From NCBI RefSeq assembly GCF_029946005.1, contig NZ_JAQSDR010000009.1, positions 124,001-188,000 on the forward strand: a stretch of 64,000 nt of DNA. Reading direction: 5' to 3'. The notes beneath the pieces were generated by a model. It saw only the letters and a program-made list of their open reading frames with translations. It did no database searches and was not told the origin of the DNA. The DNA is from Aquabacterium sp. (GTDB lineage: Bacteria > Pseudomonadota > Gammaproteobacteria > Burkholderiales > Burkholderiaceae_C). The number at the start of each line of letters is the position of its first letter. Positions within the stretch are counted from its first letter, which is position 1. This document shows positions 40,569-49,973 of this stretch, piece by piece. A program made the translations under genes and the position numbers.

Positions 40569-40643
40569 GCCTGAATCCTTCATGAGGTGAGTGTTGAACG
40601 CCTGACGCTACCATGGTGGGCGTTTTCCACAGAAAGAATGGTC

Positions 40644-42041
40644 ATGCCGATCGCACCAGACATCCTTGCCCGACTCCACGCCATCGTGGGCGAAAGCCAT
40701 GTCAAGACCGATGCCGACAGCTTGAAGCATTGGGGTTGTGACTGGACCAAGGTGCGCACCCCGGCTCCCTCGGCCATTGTGTTTCCTTCGACCACCGAAG
40801 AAGTTCAGGCCATCGTGCGCCTCGCCAACGAGTTGCGGCTGGCACTGGTGCCCTCAGGTGGGCGCACCGGGTTATCGGGGGCCGCTGTGGCGGCGCAAGG
40901 TGAGGTGGTGGTCAGCTTTGACCGCATGAACCGCATCATCGAGTTCTTCCCCGAAGACCGCCTGGTGCGCCTTCAACCTGGCGTGGTCACGGCGCAGCTG
41001 CAGGCTTTTGCCGAAGAGCAAGGGCTGTACTACCCGGTGGACTTTGCCAGCTCGGGTTCTTCGCAGCTGGGCGGCAACATTGGCACCAACGCGGGCGGCA
41101 TCAAGGTCATCAAGTACGGCATGACGCGCAACTGGGTGCTGGGTCTGAAGGTGGTCACGGGCAAGGGCGATGTGCTGGACCTGAACAAGGGCATGGTGAA
41201 GAACGCCACCGGCTACGACCTGCGCCAGTTGTTCATCGGGGCCGAAGGCACGCTGGGTTTCGTGGTCGAGGCCATGCTGAAGCTGGACCGGGCTCCGCGT
41301 GATCTGCGCGTGATGGTGCTGGGCACGGTCGATTTTGACGCGGTGATGAAGGTGCTGGCCGCCTTCCAGAAACAGCTCGACTTGACGGCTTTTGAGTTCT
41401 TCTCAGAGTTGTCGGTGCAACTGGTCACCCAGCACCAGAGCGTGCCTCGGCCATTCGAGGCGGCCACGCCGTTTTATGCCCTGCTGGAGTTCGAGGCATC
41501 GAGCGAGAAGGTGGTGGACGAGGCCATGGCCTTGTTCGAGTCCTGCGTCGAGCAGGGCTGGGTGGTCGATGGCGTGATGAGCCAGAACCAGACGCAGGCC
41601 AAATCACTGTGGCGCTTGCGCGAAGGCATCTCGGAAACCATCTCGCACTACACGCCATACAAGAATGACTTGTCGGTGCTGATCCAGCATGTGCCGGCGT
41701 TCATGGCCGAGATCGATGGGATCGTGGCCAAGCAGTACCCCGACTTCCGTGTGGTCTGGTTTGGCCACATCGGCGATGGCAATGTGCACCTGAACATTCT
41801 CAAGCCCGATGACATGGCCAAGGACGATTTCTTTGCCAAGTGCGCGACGGTGAACACGCAGATCTTCGAGACGGTGGCGCGATACGACGGGTCGGTGTCG
41901 GCCGAGCATGGCGTGGGCCTGACGAAGAAGCCTTACCTGGGCTACAGCCGATCGCCTGAAGAGCTGGCCTACATGAAAGCGGTCAAACTCGTGTTCGACC
42001 CCCACAATGTGATGAACCCCGGCAAGGTGTTCGACCTGTAG
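40644..42041 (+). CDS. FAD-binding oxidase, probable D-2-hydroxyglutarate dehydrogenase
   Basis: A 465-residue flavoprotein of the GlcD/D-2-hydroxyacid dehydrogenase family. The FAD domain shows VPSGGRTGLSGAAVA and GGNIGTNAGGIKVIKYGMTR, then GAEGTLGFVVEA. The C-terminal domain has the metal/catalytic blocks WFGHIGDGNVHLN and SAEHGVGLTKKPYL. Divergent pairing with serA is the arrangement described in Pseudomonas stutzeri, where D-2-hydroxyglutarate made by SerA is re-oxidised by this enzyme. A glycolate or lactate oxidase subunit is the alternative. The start at 40644 is preferred over 40638 because of AGAAAG spacing. Confidence 0.82.
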   Translation: MPIAPDILARLHAIVGESHVKTDADSLKHWGCDWTKVRTPAPSAIVFPSTTEEVQAIVRLANELRLALVPSGGRTGLSGAAVAAQGEVVVSFDRMNRIIEFFPEDRLVRLQPGVVTAQLQAFAEEQGLYYPVDFASSGSSQLGGNIGTNAGGIKVIKYGMTRNWVLGLKVVTGKGDVLDLNKGMVKNATGYDLRQLFIGAEGTLGFVVEAMLKLDRAPRDLRVMVLGTVDFDAVMKVLAAFQKQLDLTAFEFFSELSVQLVTQHQSVPRPFEAATPFYALLEFEASSEKVVDEAMALFESCVEQGWVVDGVMSQNQTQAKSLWRLREGISETISHYTPYKNDLSVLIQHVPAFMAEIDGIVAKQYPDFRVVWFGHIGDGNVHLNILKPDDMAKDDFFAKCATVNTQIFETVARYDGSVSAEHGVGLTKKPYLGYSRSPEELAYMKAVKLVFDPHNVMNPGKVFDL

Positions 42042-42053
42042 CCGGGGCTGGTG

Positions 42054-43337
42054 TCAGCTCAGGGCTTGATCCAGATCGGCCAGCAGGTCATCGATGTGCT
42101 CGATGCCCACCGACAGGCGCACCGTGTCTTCGGTGACGCCGGCTTTGCCCAACTCCTCGGGCGACAACTGACGGTGCGTGGTCGAAGCAGGGTGGGTCGC
42201 CAATGAGCGCACATCGCCAATGTTGACCAGGCGCGTGAACAGCTTCAAGCCATCCAGGAATCGCGCACCGCCTTCGCGGCCACCTTCAACCCCAAAGGTC
42301 AGCAAGCCCGAAGCCTGGCCCGAGAGGTATTTCTGGACCAGTGCGTGGTCGGGGTGGTTTTCCAGGCCCGCGTAGTTGACCCATTTGACGCGCGGATGGG
42401 TGCTCAGGTACTGCGCTGTCTTGAGCGCATTGCTGCTGATGCGGTCCATGCGCAAGGCCAGCGTCTCGATGCCTTGCAGGATCAGGAAGCTGTTGAACGG
42501 CGAGATCGCAGCGCCCGTGTTGCGCAAGGGCACGACCCGGGCACGGCCAATGTAGGCCGCTGGCCCCAGGGCGTCGGTGTAGACCACGCCGTGGTAACTC
42601 ACGTCGGGTTCGTTCAGGCGCTTGAAGCGTTCCTTGTGCTGAGCCCAGGGGAATTTGCCCGAGTCGATGATCGCGCCACCCAGGCTGTTGCCATGGCCGC
42701 CCAGGTATTTGGTCAGCGACTGCACCACGATGTCTGCCCCATGTTCGATGGGGCGGCACAGGTAAGGCGAGGGCACCGTGTTGTCCACGATCAGCGGGAT
42801 GCCGTGGCGGTGCGCGATTTCGGCCACCTTGGCGATGTCGGTGATGTTGCCCGACGGGTTGCCCAGCGATTCGACAAAGATCGCCTTGGTGCGATCATCG
42901 ATCAGTGGCTCGAAGCTGTCGGGGTTGCGGTGGTCGGCAAAGCGGGTGGTGATGCCGAACTGGGGCAAGGTGTGGGCCAGCAGGTTGTAGGTGCCGCCAT
43001 ACAGCGCCGTGCTGGAGACGATGTTGTCGCCCGCCTCGGCAATGGTCTGGATGGCATAAGTCACTGCGGCTTGGCCCGAGGCCACCGCCAACGCACCAAT
43101 GCCGCCCTCCAGCGCCGCGATGCGCTGCTCCAGCACATCCTGCGTCGGGTTCATGATGCGCGTGTAGATGTTGCCCGGCACCTTCAGGTCGAACAAGTCG
43201 GCCCCGTGCTGGGCGCTGTCAAACGCATAGGCCACCGTTTGATAGATCGGCACAGCCACCGCCTTGGTGGTCGGGTCAGGGGAATAGCCCGCGTGCACGG
43301 ACCTCGTTTCGAACTTCCAGTCGGGATTGTTGGCCAT
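42054..43337 (-). CDS. metY: O-acetylhomoserine sulfhydrylase / aminocarboxypropyltransferase MetY
   Basis: PLP enzyme that makes homocysteine directly from O-acetylhomoserine and sulfide. The 427-residue length and the N-terminus WKFETRSVHAGYSPDPTTKA are typical of MetY and longer than MetB/MetC. PLP-region blocks are ALYGGTYNLLAHTLPQFGI, VESLGNPSGNI, VDNTVPSPYLCRPIEHGAD and the Schiff-base lysine near 210 in VQSLTKYLGGHG. GAGGAG lies six bases before the ATG. Confidence 0.95.
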   Translation of the reverse strand: MANNPDWKFETRSVHAGYSPDPTTKAVAVPIYQTVAYAFDSAQHGADLFDLKVPGNIYTRIMNPTQDVLEQRIAALEGGIGALAVASGQAAVTYAIQTIAEAGDNIVSSTALYGGTYNLLAHTLPQFGITTRFADHRNPDSFEPLIDDRTKAIFVESLGNPSGNITDIAKVAEIAHRHGIPLIVDNTVPSPYLCRPIEHGADIVVQSLTKYLGGHGNSLGGAIIDSGKFPWAQHKERFKRLNEPDVSYHGVVYTDALGPAAYIGRARVVPLRNTGAAISPFNSFLILQGIETLALRMDRISSNALKTAQYLSTHPRVKWVNYAGLENHPDHALVQKYLSGQASGLLTFGVEGGREGGARFLDGLKLFTRLVNIGDVRSLATHPASTTHRQLSPEELGKAGVTEDTVRLSVGIEHIDDLLADLDQALS

Positions 43338-43408
43338 GTTGCTCCTCGGTTATGGATGGATCAGCGCGCTGCGATCGAGACTTCGGTCAGGCGTCAACGA
43401 GCAGCATG

Positions 43409-43437
43409 ATGCTCATGGGTCTCGATTCGATTGTCAA
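43409..43437 (-). promoter_or_regulatory. Candidate sigma-70 promoter for metY
   Basis: On the minus strand a perfect TTGACA lies at 43437-43432, followed after 17 bases by GAGCAT at 43414-43409, a weak -10. This would give a leader of about 65-70 bases containing the small hairpin GAGCA-TCATGC-TGCTC. I could not fit a known SAM riboswitch to this leader. Confidence 0.35.
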
Positions 43438-43567
43438 TGGCGAAGGTTTCCACCTTAGGCAGTCGCGCTGGCCTTGAGAAGCGATGTGTTGGCATGTCGG
43501 TCTGCAAAAAAATCATATGGACTGCTTAATAATCAGGGGCGCCTCACCCCTTTCACCAGAGTTGACC

Positions 43568-44194
43568 ATGAGCCATTTCTCAGACGACATCTATACCGAA
43601 CCCGCCAGCGTCGATGTCGACACCTTGGCCAACCTGGGGCCTTTGCGAGGCATGGCAGGCATCTGGCAGGGCACCCGCGGCCTGGACATCAAGCCCAAGG
43701 CGGACGGGCCCCGCAAGCAGGCGTATGTGGAGCGCATGGAGTTGCAGCCCATCGACCCCGTGACCAATGGCCCCCAACTCTTGTACGGGCTGCGCTACCT
43801 GGTCCTGATCACCAAGCCCGACCAGGTCAAGACCTACCACGAGCAAGTGGGTTACTGGCTGTGGGAGCCGGCCACCGAAACCGTGACGCACACGCTGACC
43901 ATTCCTCGGGCGCAAACCGTGATGGTGTCGGGCCAGGTCAAGCCGGATGCCGCCAGTTTTGAATTGGTGACCAGCAATGGTGCGGGCATTTGCTCCAGCG
44001 CTTTCATTGACTACGCCTTCAAGACGGTGGAGTTCCGCATCAAGGTGCAGTTCAACGCGGACGGCACCTGGGCCTATGACGAAGACACTGTGATGATGAT
44101 CAAGGGCCAGACCGAGCCCTTCCACCACGTGGACACGAACCACCTGAGCCGGATTGGCGAGGCAACGCCCAACCCGTTGGCCCGAGGCCGCTGA
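43568..44194 (+). CDS. Nitrobindin/THAP4-like heme-binding beta-barrel protein
   Basis: A 208-residue soluble protein. The N-terminal block LANLGPLRGMAGIWQGTRG matches the GxWxG start of the FABP-like heme-binding barrel family. Alternating beta-strand patterns follow (YLVLITKPDQVKTYHEQVGY, HTLTIPRAQTVMVSGQV). The His-rich C-terminus FHHVDTNHLSRI is a candidate for the heme ligand region. Nitrobindins bind ferric heme and react with NO or peroxynitrite; a non-heme lipid-binding role is the alternative. It is six bases before the DUF1624 gene. Confidence 0.68.
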   Translation: MSHFSDDIYTEPASVDVDTLANLGPLRGMAGIWQGTRGLDIKPKADGPRKQAYVERMELQPIDPVTNGPQLLYGLRYLVLITKPDQVKTYHEQVGYWLWEPATETVTHTLTIPRAQTVMVSGQVKPDAASFELVTSNGAGICSSAFIDYAFKTVEFRIKVQFNADGTWAYDEDTVMMIKGQTEPFHHVDTNHLSRIGEATPNPLARGR

Positions 44195-44200
44195 GGCAGC

Positions 44201-44959
44201 GTGGCTTCATCCGCGCCCGCCCTTCGCTTTGACCGCCTGGACGCCTTACGGGGCTTCGCGCTGGTGTGGATGGCGGTGTTCCATTTCTGCTTTGACCTGA
44301 GCCACCAGGGTCTGTTGGCCGCCAATTTTTACGAGGACGCGCTGTGGACCACTCAGCGCACCTGCATCCTGTCCTTGTTTCTGCTGTGCGCTGGGGCGGG
44401 GCAGGCGGTGGCCACCACACAAGGCCAGTCCTGGCCGCGCTTTTGGCGCCGCTGGGGCCAAGTGGTGGGCTGTGCGGCCCTGGTGTCCCTGGGCAGCTGG
44501 TTCATGTTCCCGAACAGCTTCATCTACTTTGGCGTGCTGCACGGCATGGCCGTGATGCTGATCGTGGCACGCCTCAGCGCACCACTGAAATCCTGGCTTT
44601 GGCCTTTGGGGGCCATCGCCTTGGCGGTGCCCTTGTTCGCCCAGCATCCATTTTTCGACTCACGCGCCACCAATTGGCTGGGGTTGGTGACGTACAAGCC
44701 CATCACCGAAGATTACGTGCCCGTGCTGCCCTGGCTGGGCGTGATGTGGTGGGGCATGGCGGCCACACAGTGGTTGCTGGCCAGGCATCCTCACTGCATG
44801 GCTTCTGCCGCGAGCACGCATGGCAGCGGCGACAATTCAGGCTTGATCCCAACGATCAGAGCCGCGTTGGCCATCCTCGGCCGTTGGAGCCTGACTTTTT
44901 ACATGCTGCACCAGCCCATGCTGATCGGTGCCTTGAACGCCTGGATTTTTTTGAAGTGA
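44201..44959 (+). CDS. DUF1624 / heparan-alpha-glucosaminide N-acetyltransferase-like membrane protein
   Basis: A 252-residue protein with about seven membrane segments. The N-terminus [20 protein letters not shown] is the family signature (Arg-Gly with a following His). [13 protein letters not shown] ends the last segment, as in related acyltransferases. The family is related to lysosomal HGSNAT, but the bacterial substrate is unknown. The GTG start has GAGG five bases upstream. It is sandwiched between the nitrobindin-like gene and rpiA with gaps of six and seven bases, so the three are probably one operon. Confidence 0.8.
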   Translation: MASSAPALRFDRLDALRGFALVWMAVFHFCFDLSHQGLLAANFYEDALWTTQRTCILSLFLLCAGAGQAVATTQGQSWPRFWRRWGQVVGCAALVSLGSWFMFPNSFIYFGVLHGMAVMLIVARLSAPLKSWLWPLGAIALAVPLFAQHPFFDSRATNWLGLVTYKPITEDYVPVLPWLGVMWWGMAATQWLLARHPHCMASAASTHGSGDNSGLIPTIRAALAILGRWSLTFYMLHQPMLIGALNAWIFLK

Positions 44960-44966
44960 CGACACC

Positions 44967-45638
44967 ATGACCCAAGACGAAATGAAAACCCTGGTGGGCC
45001 AAGCCGCCCTGGACTACGTGAGCGCTGGCAGCGTGGTGGGCGTGGGCACGGGATCGACCGTGGACAAGTTCATCGACGCCCTGGGCGCCGCGCTCAAAGC
45101 CGATCCCCAACGGGTGGTGGGCGCGGTGTCCAGTTCCGTGCGCAGCACCGAACGGTTGCTCGCGCTGGGCGTCAAGGTGCTGCCGGCCGAGTCGGTCAGC
45201 AGCCTGGCCGTCTACATCGATGGCGCGGACGAAATCAACCACCAGGGCGACATGATCAAAGGCGGTGGCGCTGCTTTGACCCGCGAAAAGATCGTGGCCG
45301 ACTTGGCCGAGCGCTTTGTATGCATCGCCGATGAAACCAAGCTGGTGGACACGTTGGGGCGCTTTCCCCTGCCGGTGGAGGTGATCCCGATGGCGTCGGC
45401 CCAGGTAATGCGCCGCTTCACCGCCATGGGCGCACAGGCCAAGGTGCGCGAGGGCGTAACCACCGATAACGGCAACCTGATCGTGGACGTTACTGGCCTG
45501 GCCATCACCAACCCTGCTCAGATGGAGTCGGACGTGAACCAGTGGCCGGGCGTGGTGACCGTGGGCATCTTTGCCCGCAACCGCGCGTCGGTGTGCCTGC
45601 TGGGCACACCGAATGGCGTCAGAACCTTGGCCTTTTGA
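44967..45638 (+). CDS. rpiA: Ribose-5-phosphate isomerase A
   Basis: Interconverts ribose 5-phosphate and ribulose 5-phosphate in the pentose phosphate pathway. The 223-residue protein has family blocks [51 protein letters not shown] (with the catalytic Asp) and [15 protein letters not shown]. It is the last gene of the run from the nitrobindin-like gene and converges on the DUF4124-glutaredoxin gene. Confidence 0.96.
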   Translation: MTQDEMKTLVGQAALDYVSAGSVVGVGTGSTVDKFIDALGAALKADPQRVVGAVSSSVRSTERLLALGVKVLPAESVSSLAVYIDGADEINHQGDMIKGGGAALTREKIVADLAERFVCIADETKLVDTLGRFPLPVEVIPMASAQVMRRFTAMGAQAKVREGVTTDNGNLIVDVTGLAITNPAQMESDVNQWPGVVTVGIFARNRASVCLLGTPNGVRTLAF

Positions 45639-45660
45639 AGGTCAAACCAAGCAAGCCAGC

Positions 45661-46296
45661 TTAGAACTTGAAGCCCGGTGGGGGCGGAGGCGTTGGGCTG
45701 GGCGCCGGGCTGACATTGCTAGGGGTGTCGGCCTGCAAGCGCAAGGGCTCGGGCACGGGTGCCCGCACTTCTGGCACGACCAATGGCGTGGCCGGTGGCT
45801 GCTTGTAGCTGGCCGGCAGCGCCGACTTGGCCGGGTAGCCAGCAGCATCCAGATAAGCAGTCCAGTCGTTTTGGGTGAAGCCCACCAGCTGCTTGCTGCC
45901 GACCTTCAACACCGGCAACTGCTGGACGCCCTCCTGCTTTTGCAAGGACAGGATGTCTTCAGAGGTCTCCACCGTTTTCTCGATGTGAGGAATGCCTCGG
46001 CCTTGCAGCATCTGGCGCGCGCTGTCGCAGGGCGCGCATTTGGATGACGAGTAGAAAGTGACCGGGTATTGGCTGGCGACGCGCTGCAACTCGAAGGGCA
46101 GGCCCGTGGCCTGCACCACGGTGCCGTTGGTTTTGAGCGTGGCGGCGGGCCGGTCAGCAGGTGGGCGGTCGGTGTAGGTGATGCGGCCATCGGGGGCCAC
46201 GACCTTGTAAAGGGCCCAGGCCGGACCCGCTGTGACCAGGGTCAGGCTCACCACGGCGGTGGCCAGCAAGGAAGAGGACTGCAAGTAACGACTCAT
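45661..46296 (-). CDS. Exported DUF4124-glutaredoxin fusion protein
   Basis: A 211-residue protein with a signal peptide (SSSLLATAVVSLTLVTAGPAWA). A DUF4124 domain follows (LYKVVAPDGRITYTDRPPAD), then a thioredoxin/glutaredoxin-like domain (about 75-150) with the redox motif CAPC in VTFYSSSKCAPCDSARQML and the cis-Pro region VQQLPVLKVGSKQLVGF. The C-terminal 50 residues are proline-rich. It is likely a periplasmic thiol-disulfide protein of unknown target. I saw no lipobox, so it should be soluble. It converges with rpiA and is just upstream of the prlC start on the same strand side. Confidence 0.82.
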   Translation of the reverse strand: MSRYLQSSSLLATAVVSLTLVTAGPAWALYKVVAPDGRITYTDRPPADRPAATLKTNGTVVQATGLPFELQRVASQYPVTFYSSSKCAPCDSARQMLQGRGIPHIEKTVETSEDILSLQKQEGVQQLPVLKVGSKQLVGFTQNDWTAYLDAAGYPAKSALPASYKQPPATPLVVPEVRAPVPEPLRLQADTPSNVSPAPSPTPPPPPGFKF

Positions 46297-46315
46297 GTGG
46301 TTTTTACCTTTGGGT

Positions 46316-48358
46316 TCAGCTCATGCCTTGGTGACGCAACAGCGCATCGATGCTCGGTTCACGTCCTCGGAACGCCTTGAAATTATCCATGGCGCTGCGG
46401 CTGCCACCAGCTTCCAGGATGGACTCCCGATAAAGGCGGCCCACGTCCTGGTTCAGCACCCCGGCTTCACCAGAAGAAGCCTCCTCGAAAGCCGCGTAGG
46501 CATCTGCCGACAGCACCTCGGCCCACTTGTAACTGTAATAGCCTGCCGCGTAGCCGCCTGCAAAGATGTGTGAAAAGCTGTGTTGAAACCGGTTGAATGC
46601 CGGGGGGATGTTGACAGCCACCTCTTGGCGCACTTCATCGACCAAGGCCTGAACGCGCTGGTCGTTGCCGGTTTCGGCATGCAGGCGCATGTCAAACAGT
46701 GAAAATTCGACCTGGCGCAAGGTGGCCATGCCGCTTTGGAAGTTCTTGGCCGCGTTCATCTTGTCGAACAGCTCACGGGGCAAGGACTGGCGGGTGTCCA
46801 AGTGGCTTGTGAGTTGCTGAACCACGTCCAACTCCCAGCAAAAGTTTTCCATGAACTGGCTGGGCAGCTCAACCGCGTCCCATTCAACGCCGCTGATGCC
46901 CGACACGCCGATGTCGTCCACCTTGGTCAGCATGTGGTGCAGGCCATGGCCGAATTCGTGGAACAGCGTGGTCACGTCATCGTGGGTGAGGAGGGCGGGC
47001 TTGCCGCCCACACCTGAAGCAAAGTTGCAGACCAGGTGCGCCACGGGCGTTTGTGTCTGGTGGTTGTCCGGGCGCGTCCAGCGGCCACGCACGTCGTCCA
47101 TCCAGGCGCCGGGGCGCTTGCCCGAGCGGGCATACAGGTCGAGGTAGAACTGGCCGACCAAGCTGCCAGCGCGCTCAATGCGGAAAAACCGCACCGACTC
47201 GTGCCAGACAGGCGCGCTGTCGGGTTTGATGTTCACGTCGAACAGGGTTTCGATCAGTTTGAACAATCCGCCCAGCACGGTGGGTTCGGTGAAGTACTGT
47301 TTGACCTCCTGGTCGCTGAAAGCATAGCGGGCCTCCTTGAGCTTTTCGCTGGCGAAGGCGATGTCCCAGGATTGCAGCTCGGTGAGGCCAAGTTCGGTGC
47401 GGGCAAAGTCGCGCAACTCGACCATGTCTTTTTCCGCGAAAGGGCGGGCGCGGCGGGCCAGGTCGCGCAGAAAGTCCGTGACCTGCTGCGGGCTGGTGGC
47501 CATCTTGGGCACCAGGGACACGTCGGCAAAGCTGGGGTAGCCCAGCAGCGCGGCTTCTTCCTGGCGCAGGGCCACGATTTGCTGCATCAGCGGCGAGTTG
47601 TCTCGTTCGGTCGGGCCGACTTCGCTGGCGCGGGTGGCGTAGGCACGGTAGAGCATTTCACGCAAAGGGCGGTGCGTGGCGTACTGCATGACGGGCAGGT
47701 AGCAGGGCATGTGCAGGGTCAGCTTGTGGCCGTCCTTGCCTTCGGCCTGCGCGGCGGCCCGGGTTGACTCCACCACGTCGGCAGGCACGTCAGCCAGCTC
47801 TTCGGCCGTGGCGTAGTAGCTGTAGGCATCGGTCGCGTCCATCACGTGCTCGGAGAAGGCCTGCGACAGGGCCGCTTGCAACTCCTGGATCTCGGCGAAG
47901 CGCTTCTTGGCATCTCCTTGCAACTCGGCACCACCCAGCACGAAGCCGCGCAAGGCCAGGTCCAGCGCACGGTGGCGAGCGGGGCTGAGTCGCTGTCCCT
48001 CCGGGGATTGGGCCAGGGCCTTGTACTTGGCGTAAAGGCGCTCATCAGCGCCCAGGCGGGTGTAAAACTCGGTCAGGCGGGGCAGGTTTTCGTTGTACGC
48101 AGCCCGGATTTCGGGCGTATCGGCCACGGCATTGAGGTGCCCCACGGCGCCCCAGGCGCGCCCCAAACGCTCGGTGGCCACATCCAGCAGCAGGGACAGG
48201 GTGTCGTAGTCGGGCGGCACATCAGGCCCCGTGACCTTGTCCAACGCTGCTTCAGCCTCCTTCAGCAACACGTCCATGGCAGGCGTGACGTGCCCGGGTT
48301 GGATGCTTGAGAAAGCGGGCAAGCCGAAGGTGTCGAGCAAGGGATTGGGTGTGGACAT
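46316..48358 (-). CDS. prlC: Oligopeptidase A (M3 family zinc metallopeptidase)
   Basis: A 680-residue cytosolic peptidase that degrades signal peptides and other oligopeptides. The zinc-binding motif is HEFGH at residues 467-471 in LFHEFGHGLHHML, with the third ligand Glu in GISGVEWDAVELPSQF. The N-terminus PAFSSIQPGHVTPAMDVLL and C-terminal FAGGYAAGYYSYKWAEVLSA are classic for PrlC/OpdA. It lies 19 bases after the folD stop and is probably cotranscribed with folD. Confidence 0.95.
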   Translation of the reverse strand: MSTPNPLLDTFGLPAFSSIQPGHVTPAMDVLLKEAEAALDKVTGPDVPPDYDTLSLLLDVATERLGRAWGAVGHLNAVADTPEIRAAYNENLPRLTEFYTRLGADERLYAKYKALAQSPEGQRLSPARHRALDLALRGFVLGGAELQGDAKKRFAEIQELQAALSQAFSEHVMDATDAYSYYATAEELADVPADVVESTRAAAQAEGKDGHKLTLHMPCYLPVMQYATHRPLREMLYRAYATRASEVGPTERDNSPLMQQIVALRQEEAALLGYPSFADVSLVPKMATSPQQVTDFLRDLARRARPFAEKDMVELRDFARTELGLTELQSWDIAFASEKLKEARYAFSDQEVKQYFTEPTVLGGLFKLIETLFDVNIKPDSAPVWHESVRFFRIERAGSLVGQFYLDLYARSGKRPGAWMDDVRGRWTRPDNHQTQTPVAHLVCNFASGVGGKPALLTHDDVTTLFHEFGHGLHHMLTKVDDIGVSGISGVEWDAVELPSQFMENFCWELDVVQQLTSHLDTRQSLPRELFDKMNAAKNFQSGMATLRQVEFSLFDMRLHAETGNDQRVQALVDEVRQEVAVNIPPAFNRFQHSFSHIFAGGYAAGYYSYKWAEVLSADAYAAFEEASSGEAGVLNQDVGRLYRESILEAGGSRSAMDNFKAFRGREPSIDALLRHQGMS

Positions 48359-48377
48359 GGGCGTTGTCGGTGTTGGT

Positions 48378-49223
48378 TTAGAGGCGTTCAGCGGCTTCGA
48401 TGGTGTTGACCAGCAACATGGTGATGGTCATGGGGCCGACACCGCCCGGCACGGGGGTGATCCAGCTCGCCACTTCCTTGACGCCGACAAAGTCGACGTC
48501 GCCACACAGCTTGCCTTCATCATCGCGGTTCATGCCGACGTCAATCACGACGGCCCCGGGTTTGACCATGTCGGCAGTGAGCACATTGCGCTTGCCCACG
48601 GCCGCCACCACGACATCGGCTTGACGCGTGTGGTAGGCCAGATCAGGTGTTGCACTGTGGCAGATGGTGACGGTGGCGCTGGATTGCAAGAGCATCATGG
48701 CCATGGGCTTGCCGACGATGTTGCTGCGCCCGATGACCACGGCGTGTTTGCCGCGCAGGTCATATCCAATCGATTCGAGCATCTTCATGCAGCCGTAGGG
48801 GGTGCAGGCCTTGAAGCCGGGCTCGCCCACCATCAGGGCACCCGCGCTGGCGACGTGGAAGCCGTCCACGTCTTTCAAGGGCGAGATGGACTCGATGACT
48901 TTGTGGTCGTCGATGTGCTTGGGCAGGGGCAGTTGCACCAGGATGCCGTGGATGGTGGGGTCGTTGTTCAGCGCCTCGACGCGGGCCAGCAGTTCGGCCT
49001 CGGTCATGGTGGCGGGGTATTTCTCAAGCACCGAGTGCAGGCCAGCATCCTGGCAAGCCTTGACCTTGTTGCGCACGTAGACCTGGCTGGCGGGGTTCTC
49101 ACCGACCAGGATCACGGCCAGGCCAGGGGTGATGCCCTTTTCGGTGAGCTTGGCGGCGCGAATGGCCACCTCGGCGCGGAGTTGCTTGGACAGGGCGTTG
49201 CCGTCGATCAGTTGTGCGGTCAT
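48378..49223 (-). CDS. folD: Bifunctional methylenetetrahydrofolate dehydrogenase / methenyltetrahydrofolate cyclohydrolase FolD
   Basis: Interconverts 5,10-methylene-, methenyl- and 10-formyl-tetrahydrofolate with NADP. The 281-residue protein has [20 protein letters not shown] (substrate loop with the catalytic Lys shortly after, VKACQDAG), [21 protein letters not shown], and the nucleotide motif [18 protein letters not shown]. The C-terminus [20 protein letters not shown] is a signature. The upstream hairpin terminator isolates it from the response regulator gene. Confidence 0.97.
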   Translation of the reverse strand: MTAQLIDGNALSKQLRAEVAIRAAKLTEKGITPGLAVILVGENPASQVYVRNKVKACQDAGLHSVLEKYPATMTEAELLARVEALNNDPTIHGILVQLPLPKHIDDHKVIESISPLKDVDGFHVASAGALMVGEPGFKACTPYGCMKMLESIGYDLRGKHAVVIGRSNIVGKPMAMMLLQSSATVTICHSATPDLAYHTRQADVVVAAVGKRNVLTADMVKPGAVVIDVGMNRDDEGKLCGDVDFVGVKEVASWITPVPGGVGPMTITMLLVNTIEAAERL

Positions 49224-49263
49224 GGAGCGGGCTGCAATTCAGTCAAAAAAGGGGCGAAAGAAC

Positions 49264-49288
49264 GAAAAAGGCCGCACGGGGGCGGCCT
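49264..49288 (-). terminator. Intrinsic terminator after the FixLJ-like pair
   Basis: On the minus strand AGGCCGC-CCCCGT-GCGGCCT forms a seven-base stem followed directly by a run of T residues. It lies about 40 bases past the response regulator stop and before the folD start. Confidence 0.85.
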
Positions 49289-49328
49289 CTTGATGCGCGT
49301 GAGGGCAAATCGCCCCCGCAGGCCTTGC

Positions 49329-49973
49329 TCAGGGTTTCGCTGGCGCGTTGGCGGGTTGACCACTGGCCCCCAGGGCGATCTTGAGCAGATCGGCCACGGT
49401 GTTGGCGTTGAGCTTTTCCATCACGTTGGCACGGTGGGCTTCCACCGTTTTGATGCTGATGCCCAGGTCGTCGGCGATCTGCTTGTTCAAACGGCCCGCG
49501 ACGATGCGTTCCAGCACCTGCGCTTCACGCGTGGTCAGGCGCGACAACAGGGCTTCCCGGCTGGCAGCCTCTTGCGAACTGGAGAACGCGGTGCGGGCTT
49601 CGTCGAGCATGCGCTCAACCAGGGCCACCAGGGCGTCTTCCTTGAAGGGCTTTTCGATGAAGTCCATCGCGCCCTTTTTCATGGTGTTCACGGCCATGGG
49701 CACGTCGCCGTGACCGGTGATGAACACGATGGGCAAAGGCGATTTTCGCTCGAGGAGCTTGTCCTGGAGTTCCAGGCCGCTCATGCCATCCATGCGGATG
49801 TCGGCGATCAGGCAGGCGACTTCGCGCGGATCGAATCGGGCCAGAAAGGATTCGGCCGAGTCAAAACACCGCACCCGGTAGTCTTTGCCTTCGAGGAGCC
49901 ATTGCAGCGAATCGCGCACGGCCTCGTCGTCATCGACCACGTACACAGTGCCTTTTTTGGGGATCAGACTCAT
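49329..49973 (-). CDS. FixJ-family response regulator (REC plus LuxR-type HTH)
   Basis: A 214-residue transcription factor. The receiver has acidic residues VVDDDE, phosphoacceptor Asp58 (LIADIRMDGMSG), Thr86 (FITGHGD) and Lys108 (IEKPF). The C-terminal HTH is LTTREAQVLERIVAGRLNKQ, then IADDLGISIKTVEAHRANVM. It overlaps the sensor kinase stop by four bases, so the two are translationally coupled partners. It should bind DNA when phosphorylated. The nearest divergent target is aceE. Confidence 0.94.
   Translation of the reverse strand: MSLIPKKGTVYVVDDDEAVRDSLQWLLEGKDYRVRCFDSAESFLARFDPREVACLIADIRMDGMSGLELQDKLLERKSPLPIVFITGHGDVPMAVNTMKKGAMDFIEKPFKEDALVALVERMLDEARTAFSSSQEAASREALLSRLTTREAQVLERIVAGRLNKQIADDLGISIKTVEAHRANVMEKLNANTVADLLKIALGASGQPANAPAKP

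Noticed and set aside
43338..43480. SAM-type riboswitch upstream of metY
   Set aside because: I could not fit any conserved core or pseudoknot to the leader; only a short hairpin and a possible promoter are visible.
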